Positions 1 through 5,302 of a stretch of DNA of 6,071 nt are shown piece by piece; position 1 is the first letter of the stretch; each line of letters starts with the position of its first letter. Source of the stretch: Gemmatimonadota bacterium (lineage in GTDB: Bacteria > Gemmatimonadota > Gemmatimonadetes > Gemmatimonadales > GWC2-71-9); assembly GCA_024640185.1 (NCBI GenBank), contig JAHEFN010000154.1, positions 1-6,071 on the forward strand, in the 5' to 3' direction. The position numbers and the translations under genes are program-made. A model generated the notes under the pieces. The model saw only the letters and a list, made by a program, of their open reading frames with translations. It searched no databases and was not told where the DNA came from.

Positions 1-331
1 GCCACCGCAGGGTGACCCGACCGAGCGGTGCCTGGGGCTGATTGGCCTCGCATTGCGGAGTGGGCGGCTGGCGATCGGCGTCGATGCGACCCGAGCCGGC
101 CTGCAGCGGGGTGGTGTGCAGGCGGTGGTGCTCGCGGCGGATGCCTCGCCGAGAGCGGTGGAGAAGGTGGTTCGGTTGGCGAGGGGCACCGGGACACCCG
201 TGTTGCCAGGGCCGACCGCGGATCGCATCGGTCAGCGCCTTGGGCGCCCACCGGTGATGGCAGTTGGTGTACGGGATCGCGGGCTTGCGGCCGGTCTGGC
301 GGCAATCGCGGCATCTCGGGACGGAGCCTGA
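1..331 (+). CDS. L7Ae/L30e-family ribosomal or RNA-binding protein (YlxQ-like), 5' partial
   Basis: This is the C-terminal 109 codons of a gene that enters from upstream; the first whole codon is at base 2 and the stop is TGA at 329-331. The visible protein matches the YlxQ/L7Ae layout: a first helix with CLGLIGLALRSGRLAIG, then VQAVVLAADAS (the beta strand and Asp-Ala-Ser turn typical of the family), a TPVLP strand, a RIGQRLGRPP segment and a VMAVGVRDRGLA segment. The family binds kink-turn-type RNA or ribosomes; the cellular role of bacterial YlxQ is poorly defined. A TTG at 53 is the only usual start codon visible in frame, but it would cut off most of the first conserved helix, so the true start should lie before the window. 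YlxQ commonly sits between nusA/ylxR and infB, which fits the infB gene 12 bases downstream. In some bacteria a YlxR domain is fused in front; this window cannot show whether that is so here. Confidence 0.82.
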   Translation, partial: PPQGDPTERCLGLIGLALRSGRLAIGVDATRAGLQRGGVQAVVLAADASPRAVEKVVRLARGTGTPVLPGPTADRIGQRLGRPPVMAVGVRDRGLAAGLAAIAASRDGA

Positions 332-332
332 C

Positions 333-339
333 GGAGGAG
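333..339 (+). promoter_or_regulatory. Shine-Dalgarno of infB
   Basis: GGAGGAG lies between the upstream stop codon and the GTG at 344, with the GGAGG core ending 6 bases before the start. It is the strongest ribosome binding site in the window and supports GTG 344 as the infB start. Confidence 0.8.
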
Positions 340-343
340 TTGA

Positions 344-3115
344 GTGGTCAAGACGAGAGTGCACGACCTCGCTTCAGAATTCGGTATCCCCTCGGAACAG
401 CTCCTGGGGATGCTGCGCGAGATGAACATCTTCGTGCGCAGTCACCTTTCGGCCCTCGAGCCAGATCAGGTGTCGGCCGTCCGTGTGCGTTGGGAGCGCG
501 AGAAGCGCAAGAACGCTGAAGCCGAGAAGCCGAAGAAGGGGCGCCGTCGCAAGGCAACGCCCGAGCCCGAGGCACCGGTCGCCGAGGCGAAGCCGGTCCG
601 GCGGCGGCGGACGGCGGCCGAAGTGGCACGGCAGGAGGCCGAGGCGAGCGCCGAGGCGGAAGCCGAAGCCGAACTCGCTGCGAAGGCCGAGGCGTTCGAG
701 CTCGACACCACCCAGCTGGCCAAGTCCGAGCCGAAACTCTCACTCGAGGAGCGGGCGCGCCTGCTCTTCAAGGATCTTCCGGAGACGGCCGCCGAGGCCG
801 CCCAGGCTGCTGCACAGGCCGCCGAGGCGGCCCAGGCTGCCGCCGAGGCTGCTCCAGCCGCCGAGGGTGACGCTCCGGCGCCTGCCGCCCCCGATGGGGC
901 GGCCGCTGCCACGGGCGAGACGCCTCCGCCAGCTGCGGTGGCGCCTGCCGCGCCGGCCAGCCCCGCCAAGAAGCCGGTCAAGAAGCCGTTCATTCCGCCC
1001 CGGGTGAAGCGCCCGCCTGCCGGTTCTCCGCCTCGTGGTCCGCGGCCGAAGCCGGTCTTTTCCTCGAGCGCACCGGTTGCCCCACGCACCTCGGCGCCGA
1101 GCGGCGGCGGACCGCGCCAGTTCGGCCCCGATGCCGCGCCCGGTGGCGGTCGTCGCAAGGGTGGCAAGAAGGGACGCCGGGGTTCCGTCGATCGTGATGC
1201 CGTGCAGGCCAACATCGAGCGGACCCTCGCGGGGATGAAGGGCAGCAGTGGTGGTGGTCGCAAGCGGGGCCGTTCAGATGAGCCCAGCTACCGCGAGATC
1301 ATCGCATCGCGTCATGCCGAGGAGAAGGAGCGCGAGAAGACCCGGATTCGCGTCAACGAGTTCGTCTCGGTGAGCGAGCTGGCGGACCTGATGAAGATCC
1401 CCGCCAACCAGATCGTCGCGTTCGCGTTCAAGGAACTCGGCTTGATGGTGACCGTGAACCAGCGACTCGACTTCGACCAGATCGAGCTGATCGCCTCGGA
1501 GTTCGGCTTCGAAGCGGTGCGCGAGGAGGAGTACAAGACCGAGGTCACGACCACGACCGAGGACCTGGAGGAGGAACTCCGGCCGCGGTCCCCGGTGGTC
1601 ACGATCATGGGACATGTCGACCACGGCAAGACGTCGCTCCTCGATCACATCCGCAAGGCGAACATCGTCGCGGGCGAGGCCGGCGGCATCACCCAGCACA
1701 TCGGCGCCTATCACGTCCAGTTGCCGGGCGGCAAGGCGATGACCTTTCTCGACACACCGGGTCACCAGGCGTTCACGGCGATGCGTGCGCGTGGTGCGCA
1801 GGTGACCGACCTCGTCGTGCTGGTGGTCGCGGCTGATGACCAGGTGATGCCCCAGACGATCGAGGCGATTTCGCACGCCAAGAACGCCGGCGTCCCGATG
1901 GTCGTGGCGATCAACAAGATCGACCTCCCGGCGGCCGACGTGATGAAGGTGAAGCAGGGACTGCTCCAGCATGAGGTGGTGCTCGAGGAGTTCGGCGGCC
2001 AGGTCCTCCACAGCCCGATCTCGGCGAAGACCGGCAAGGGGGTGTCCGAATTGCTCGAACAGGTGCTGCTCCAGGCCGAGGTGCTCGAGCTGCGGGCCAA
2101 TCCCGACGCCGAGGCGAGTGGCACGGTCCTCGAGGCGACGCTGGATGCGGGCAAGGGCGCCTTGGCCACCGTGCTGGTGCAACGCGGCACCCTCCGTGTC
2201 GGCGACAACTTCATCTGCGGCAAGTTCTCGGGACGCGTTCGCGCCCTCTTCGATGAACGGGGCAAGACCGTCAAGGAGGCCGGGCCATCGATCCCGGTCC
2301 AGATCCTGGGCTTCGAGGGCGTGCCGTCCGCCGGCGACACCTTCGCGGTGGCCGATGCGGCCGAGGCCCGCAACATCGCCCAGGTGCGCCAGCGTCTCGA
2401 ACGCGAGGCGCAGAATCGACGGTCGGCTCGCGGCGGCACCCTCGAGGACATCTCGAGGGCGCTCAAGGAAGGCGAGATCTCGCAGCTGCCGATCATCATC
2501 AAGGCCGACCAGGGTGGTCCGGCCGAGGCCCTCGCCGATGCCTTGGCACAGCTGGGCACCGACGAGGTCCGGGTCGACATCGTGCACCGTGGTGTGGGTC
2601 AGATCAGCGAGAGCGACATCCTGCTCGCGAAGGCCTCCGGGGCGATCATCATCGGCTTCCACGTCCGGCCGGACGCCAACGCCCGCAGCGCGGCCGAGCG
2701 CGAAGGCGTCGACGTGCGGACCTACCGGATCATCTACGAGGCCGTGGCCGACGTGCGCAACGCCCTCGAGGGACTCCTCAAGCCCGAGGAGAAGGAGACC
2801 ATCGTCGGCGAGGCAGAGGTGCTCGAGCTCTTCAAGGTCTCGAAGGTGGGCACCATCGCCGGTTGCATCGTCCGCAGCGGCACGATGCAGCGGAACGCCA
2901 AGGCTCGCGTGGTCCGAGATGGTGTGGCGGTCTACACCGGTCAGTTCGGATCGCTGAAGCGGTTCAAGGATGACGTCAAGGAAGTGCGCGAGGGCCTGGA
3001 GTGTGGCATTGCCGTCGAGAACTTCAACGACGTCAAGGTCGGTGATCGGATCGAGTCGTACACCCTCGAAGAGGTCAAGCGGACCCTCGCCGCCTCGGCG
3101 GCGCAGCAGGGCTGA
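344..3115 (+). CDS. infB: Translation initiation factor IF-2
   Basis: This 923-residue protein is the GTPase that brings fMet-tRNA to the 30S P site and promotes 50S joining. Residues 1-50 form an IF2_N domain (VKTRVHDLASEFGIP start, typical of the family). Residues about 55-330 are a long low-complexity linker rich in Ala, Glu, Pro and Lys/Arg, with basic patches such as KKGRRRK and RRKGGKKGRRG. A second IF2_N domain covers about 334-393. The G domain carries G1 GHVDHGKT at 423-430, G2 GGITQHIGAY from 447, G3 DTPGH at 470-474, G4 NKID at 524-527 and G5 SAK at 560-562. All are intact, including the switch-II His474. A beta-barrel domain follows at about 590-690, domain III at about 717-805 (IKADQGGP) and the fMet-tRNA-binding C domain at about 824-910 (AGCIVRSG and LECGI motifs). 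Total length is close to the 890 residues of the E. coli protein. The GTG start is set by a strong Shine-Dalgarno and by the family N-terminus. rbfA starts 3 bases after its stop. Confidence 0.98.
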   Translation: MVKTRVHDLASEFGIPSEQLLGMLREMNIFVRSHLSALEPDQVSAVRVRWEREKRKNAEAEKPKKGRRRKATPEPEAPVAEAKPVRRRRTAAEVARQEAEASAEAEAEAELAAKAEAFELDTTQLAKSEPKLSLEERARLLFKDLPETAAEAAQAAAQAAEAAQAAAEAAPAAEGDAPAPAAPDGAAAATGETPPPAAVAPAAPASPAKKPVKKPFIPPRVKRPPAGSPPRGPRPKPVFSSSAPVAPRTSAPSGGGPRQFGPDAAPGGGRRKGGKKGRRGSVDRDAVQANIERTLAGMKGSSGGGRKRGRSDEPSYREIIASRHAEEKEREKTRIRVNEFVSVSELADLMKIPANQIVAFAFKELGLMVTVNQRLDFDQIELIASEFGFEAVREEEYKTEVTTTTEDLEEELRPRSPVVTIMGHVDHGKTSLLDHIRKANIVAGEAGGITQHIGAYHVQLPGGKAMTFLDTPGHQAFTAMRARGAQVTDLVVLVVAADDQVMPQTIEAISHAKNAGVPMVVAINKIDLPAADVMKVKQGLLQHEVVLEEFGGQVLHSPISAKTGKGVSELLEQVLLQAEVLELRANPDAEASGTVLEATLDAGKGALATVLVQRGTLRVGDNFICGKFSGRVRALFDERGKTVKEAGPSIPVQILGFEGVPSAGDTFAVADAAEARNIAQVRQRLEREAQNRRSARGGTLEDISRALKEGEISQLPIIIKADQGGPAEALADALAQLGTDEVRVDIVHRGVGQISESDILLAKASGAIIIGFHVRPDANARSAAEREGVDVRTYRIIYEAVADVRNALEGLLKPEEKETIVGEAEVLELFKVSKVGTIAGCIVRSGTMQRNAKARVVRDGVAVYTGQFGSLKRFKDDVKEVREGLECGIAVENFNDVKVGDRIESYTLEEVKRTLAASAAQQG
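788..847 (+). repeat. Imperfect 30-base tandem duplication in the IF-2 linker
   Basis: Two 30-base units (788-817 and 818-847) are nearly identical and encode AAEAAQAAAQ and AAEAAQAAAE, starting at residue 149. A further partial copy (Ala-Ala-Pro-Ala-Ala-Glu) follows. The differences are mainly at wobble positions, with one Gln/Glu change at the end. This looks like slippage or unit duplication inside an Ala-rich, probably helical or disordered segment. It keeps the reading frame. Confidence 0.7.
2439..2459 (+). other. Perfect 8-bp inverted repeat inside infB
   Basis: CCCTCGAG (2439-2446) and CTCGAGGG (2452-2459) are exact reverse complements around a 5-base loop GACAT. The site codes for part of the conserved TLEDISRALKEG stretch before domain III of IF-2. 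There is no T-run after it, so it is not an intrinsic terminator. It may be only a by-product of Leu-Glu and Ser-Arg codons in a GC-rich gene. Confidence 0.5.
3088..3103 (+). other. GC-only hairpin near the end of infB
   Basis: Bases 3088-3093 pair perfectly with 3098-3103 (six G-C pairs) around the loop CTCG. It lies in the last Ala-Ser-Ala codons of infB, 10 bases before the stop and 15 bases before the rbfA ATG. No T-run follows, so termination by this stem alone is unlikely. Confidence 0.5.
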
Positions 3116-3118
3116 GCG

Positions 3119-3493
3119 ATGGCCGGACGTGGCCCATCGCGGCGGCCGGAACAGGTGGCCGAGGCAATCCGGGCGATCCTGGCCGAGGCCCTGCTTCGGG
3201 GTGAGGTGCGCGATCCTCGCGTGGGTTTGGTGACCATCTCCTCGGTCGAGGTCACCCGCGACCTGTCGGTTGCCAAGGTGATGGTGGCACCGCACGGCGA
3301 CAGCGAAGAGGAGCTGGAGGCGGCGGTCGAGGGGCTCACGAGTGCGGCGGGCTACCTGCGGCGCATGGTGGCCCAGCAGTTGACGACCCGCTCGGTGCCC
3401 GAGTTGCGGTTCGTGCGGGACAGAGGCCTCGAGCATGCCCGGCGGATCGGCGAACTGCTCGAGAGCCTCAAGCGGGGAGAGGACGTCTCCTGA
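3119..3493 (+). CDS. rbfA: 30S ribosome-binding factor A
   Basis: This 124-residue protein matches RbfA in size and pattern. RbfA binds the immature 30S subunit near the 16S rRNA 5' region and is needed for late maturation and cold growth. Visible family features are the N-terminal helix with RRPEQVAEAIRAILAEALL, then DPRVGLVTISSVEVTRDLSVAKVMV at 32-56 (the first strands of the KH-like fold), a helix with the small-residue kink SAAGYLRRMVAQQL at 75-88, and VPELRFVRD at 93-101 followed by a C-terminal amphipathic helix. The ATG at 3119 is 3 bases after the infB stop. Its Shine-Dalgarno is weak (CAGGG at 3107-3111), so translation probably depends on ribosomes finishing infB. The 3' end overlaps the proposed start of truB by 4 bases. 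Confidence 0.96.
   Translation: MAGRGPSRRPEQVAEAIRAILAEALLRGEVRDPRVGLVTISSVEVTRDLSVAKVMVAPHGDSEEELEAAVEGLTSAAGYLRRMVAQQLTTRSVPELRFVRDRGLEHARRIGELLESLKRGEDVS
3475..3491 (+). promoter_or_regulatory. Shine-Dalgarno of truB, inside a small hairpin
   Basis: AGAGGA (3478-3483) ends 6 bases before CTG 3490, a normal spacing. GGAGA (3476-3480) is the exact reverse complement of TCTCC (3486-3490), with loop GGACG, and G3475-T3491 can add a wobble pair. The stem would hide part of the Shine-Dalgarno and the first bases of the truB start codon until a ribosome finishing rbfA opens it. The pairing is seen directly; the regulatory role is inference. Confidence 0.5.
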
Positions 3494-4353
3494 CCGGGGG
3501 ACTGCTCATTGACAAGCCGGCAGGATGGACCTCGCACGACGTGGTGGCGGTGGTCCGGCGGCAACTCGGCATCCGTGCGGTCGGCCATGCCGGGACACTC
3601 GATCCGTTTGCCACGGGGCTCCTCGTGGTCCTGACCGGTCGGGCGACCCGTCTGGCGCGTTTCATCGAGTCGGCCCGCAAGGCGTACCAGGCGGTGATCG
3701 AGTTCGGGCGCGCCACCGACACCGAGGACAGTACCGGCCGCGTGACGGCGGAACGGGTCCCCGAGGTGTGGCCCGACCGCGATCGGCTCGATGCGGCACT
3801 CGCCGCGCTGACCGGGGTGATCCACCAGCGGCCACCGGCCTACTCGGCCAAGCATGTGGCTGGGGTCCGCAGTTATGCGTTGGCCCGCGCGGGGCGGGCG
3901 GTGGAGCTCCCGGAGGTGGCGGTGACAGTGCATCGGCTGGAGGTGACCGGATGGGACGCCCCGCGGTTGACCATCGAGGCCGAGGTCGGCAAGGGGACCT
4001 ATCTCCGTTCGCTCGCCCGCGACCTCGGTGAGGCCGTGGGACTCCCGGCGCACTGCGCGGCGTTGCGGCGAACGGCCATCGGGCCCTTTGCGGTGTCCGA
4101 TGCGATGGCACCGACCCTGGTGACGCCCGAGTCGGTCCGACCGGCCGCCGCCATGGTGGCGCACTTGCATCAGCAGTCGGTCGATGTGGCCGCCGTGAGG
4201 GAACTCGGCTTCGGGCGGCGGGTGCCGCGGGTCGGCGATGGCGACGGCCCGGCGGCGTTGGTGGCAGCAGGCGATGGCCGCCTGGTCGCCGTGGCCGAAG
4301 CGACCGAGGACGGATGGTGGCAGCCGATCGTGGTGCTGGAGCCAGCGGCGTGA
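3490..4353 (+). CDS. truB: tRNA pseudouridine-55 synthase, probable CTG start
   Basis: TruB converts U55 in the T-loop of tRNAs to pseudouridine and also acts as a tRNA chaperone. From CTG 3490 the protein has 287 residues. It shows GLLIDKPAGWTSHDVV (residues 4-19), the catalytic motif GHAGTLDPFATGLL with nucleophile Asp38, Tyr66 in KAYQAVIEFG, RATDTEDSTG near 74-83, RPPAYSAKHVAGVRSY, and GKGTYLRSLARDLG with Arg173. The C-terminal segment (GFGRRVPRV onward) fits a short TruB tail domain. No ATG, GTG or TTG in this frame keeps the LLIDKP motif: the first usual start, GTG 3541, removes 17 residues of conserved sequence. CTG 3490 gives the family-like start (M)TGGLLIDKP, overlaps the rbfA stop as CTGA, and has a Shine-Dalgarno 6 bases upstream. 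I am sure of the product and moderately sure of the start; a later CTG at 3502 or a sequencing error are alternatives. Confidence 0.95.
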   Translation: MTGGLLIDKPAGWTSHDVVAVVRRQLGIRAVGHAGTLDPFATGLLVVLTGRATRLARFIESARKAYQAVIEFGRATDTEDSTGRVTAERVPEVWPDRDRLDAALAALTGVIHQRPPAYSAKHVAGVRSYALARAGRAVELPEVAVTVHRLEVTGWDAPRLTIEAEVGKGTYLRSLARDLGEAVGLPAHCAALRRTAIGPFAVSDAMAPTLVTPESVRPAAAMVAHLHQQSVDVAAVRELGFGRRVPRVGDGDGPAALVAAGDGRLVAVAEATEDGWWQPIVVLEPAA

Positions 4354-4366
4354 CGCCGCTCGCTCC
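4338..4366 (+). promoter_or_regulatory. Junction hairpin burying the ribF Shine-Dalgarno and start
   Basis: Arms 4338-4350 and 4354-4366 pair at 12 of 13 positions, with a single C-C mismatch (4343/4361), around a 3-base loop that is the truB stop codon TGA. The outer stem contains GGAG (4338-4341), the likely ribF Shine-Dalgarno 8 bases before GTG 4350, and the inner stem contains the first base of that GTG. There is no T-run, so it is not a standard terminator. The natural reading is that ribosomes completing truB open the stem and then start ribF, giving strict translational coupling. This reading is inference; the pairing is not. Confidence 0.65.
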
Positions 4367-5300
4367 GCCGGAAGCCGGCAGCGTGGTGACGGTGGGCACC
4401 TTCGATGGGGTGCACCTGGGCCATCGGGCGGTGCTCGACGAGATCGCGCAGCGGGCGAGGGTGGCAGGGCGGGCCAGCGTGTTGGTGACCTTCGAGCCAC
4501 ATCCGCTGGCCGTGGTGAATCCCGCCGCCGCTCCACCGCGCCTGACCACGGCGGGTGAGCGACTCGAGGCCCTCGCCACCTGCGCCTTGGACCGGGTCAG
4601 GGTGCTGCGATTCGATCGCGCGATGGCGGCGATGGAACCGACGGCGTTCGTCGAGGAGATCCTGCTGGCGCAGTGCGGGATGCGGGAGCTGGTGATCGGG
4701 CACGATCACGGCTTCGGGCGGGGACGACAGGGGGATGTCGAGACCTTGCGACGTCTCGGCCACGCCCGGGGATTCGCGGTCGACGTCGTCGGTGCCGTGG
4801 CCAGTGCCTCGGGGCAGCAGGTGTCGAGTTCGATCATCCGGCGGCTGATTGCCGGTGGTGATCTCGATGGGGCGGCCCCACTGCTCGGCCGGCGCTACTC
4901 GGTCTCGGCGCCGGTGGTGCGTGGTGAGGGCCGCGGCAGGACGATCGGGTTTCCGACGCTCAATCTCGGGATCCCGGCGGAGAAGTTGTTGCCGCCAGAT
5001 GGGGTCTGGGTGGTGATGGTCGAGACCGCCCGTGGCCGCTTCGGCGGGATGATGAACCAGGGACACCGGCCCACCTTCGGTGATGGCCGGCGTCTGTTGG
5101 AAGCGCACCTCTTCGATTTCGAGGGGGAGCTGTACCACCGTTCGGTTCGGGTGACCTGGTTGTCGCCCCTGCGGGCGACCCGCCACTTTGCGTCCGTGGC
5201 GGAACTCCAGCAGCAGCTGGAACATGATGGGGAATGCGCCCGGGCCATGCTGGCCCTGGCATCCGAAGACCTTGACGCGCCGCTCACGGCGCCCGAGTGA
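4350..5300 (+). CDS. ribF: Bifunctional riboflavin kinase / FAD synthetase
   Basis: RibF phosphorylates riboflavin to FMN and adenylates FMN to FAD in the cytoplasm. From GTG 4350 it has 316 residues, normal for the family. The N-terminal nucleotidyltransferase domain shows TVGTFDGVHLGH at 14-25, FEPHPLAVV, LVIGHDHGFGRGRQGD, and the SSSIIRRLI motif at 159-167. The C-terminal kinase domain shows GRGRTIGFPTLNL at 194-206 (ATP/Mg-binding Thr and Asn), MNQGHRPTFGDG and LEAHLFDF with the likely catalytic Glu251. GTG 4350 overlaps the truB stop as GTGA and has GGAG 8 bases upstream. An in-frame ATG at 4314 would add 12 residues unlike the family and overlap truB by 40 bases, and its GAGGA is only 3 bases away, so I prefer GTG. 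Its placement after truB is common in bacteria. secD follows after 2 bases. Confidence 0.96.
   Translation: MTPLAPPEAGSVVTVGTFDGVHLGHRAVLDEIAQRARVAGRASVLVTFEPHPLAVVNPAAAPPRLTTAGERLEALATCALDRVRVLRFDRAMAAMEPTAFVEEILLAQCGMRELVIGHDHGFGRGRQGDVETLRRLGHARGFAVDVVGAVASASGQQVSSSIIRRLIAGGDLDGAAPLLGRRYSVSAPVVRGEGRGRTIGFPTLNLGIPAEKLLPPDGVWVVMVETARGRFGGMMNQGHRPTFGDGRRLLEAHLFDFEGELYHRSVRVTWLSPLRATRHFASVAELQQQLEHDGECARAMLALASEDLDAPLTAPE
4367..4379 (+). other. Second hairpin directly after the truB/ribF junction stem
   Basis: GCCGG (4367-4371) and CCGGC (4375-4379) are exact reverse complements around the loop AAG. It abuts the larger stem at 4338-4366 with no gap, so the two could stack. It lies in ribF codons 6-10, inside the ribosome initiation footprint. 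Confidence 0.5.
5277..5292 (+). other. GC-only hairpin near the end of ribF
   Basis: GCGCCG (5277-5282) and CGGCGC (5287-5292) are exact reverse complements around the loop CTCA. The stem ends 5 bases before the ribF stop and 10 bases before the secD ATG. No T-run follows. It may shape the initiation region of secD, whose own Shine-Dalgarno is poor. Confidence 0.5.
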
Positions 5301-5302
5301 CG

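Noticed and set aside
53..331. TTG 53 as the true start of the L7Ae-like gene
   Set aside because: Conserved first-helix residues (CLGLIGLA) lie before it in the same open frame, so the gene most likely begins upstream of the window.
1235..1333. Internal start at ATG 1235 giving a short IF-2 isoform, as in E. coli
   Set aside because: It is in frame (residue 298) and precedes the second IF2_N domain, but the G-run touches the ATG with no spacing, so no convincing ribosome binding site is present.
1971..2957. A 328-codon plus-strand frame inside infB
   Set aside because: It is a shifted frame of infB made almost wholly of Ser, Arg, Pro and Ala, a common artefact of high G+C.
1274..3436. A 720-codon open frame on the minus strand opposite infB and rbfA
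   Set aside because: It is antisense to a gene with all IF-2 motifs. Its translation is rich in His, Arg, Asp and Leu with no recognisable domain, as expected from the complement of GC-biased codons.
4314..4349. ATG 4314 as the ribF start
   Set aside because: It overlaps truB by 40 bases, its Shine-Dalgarno-like GAGGA is only 3 bases away, and the added 12 residues do not resemble RibF. GTG 4350 fits better, though ATG 4314 is not excluded.
4338..4379. Rho-independent terminator or FMN riboswitch at the truB/ribF junction
   Set aside because: The stems are strong but no T-run follows, and the region is too short for an RFN element, whose conserved blocks I do not see.
3352..5225. Several 270-390-codon minus-strand open frames opposite truB and ribF
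   Set aside because: The sense strand encodes clear TruB and RibF. The antisense products are Arg/Pro/His-rich and resemble no family I know.
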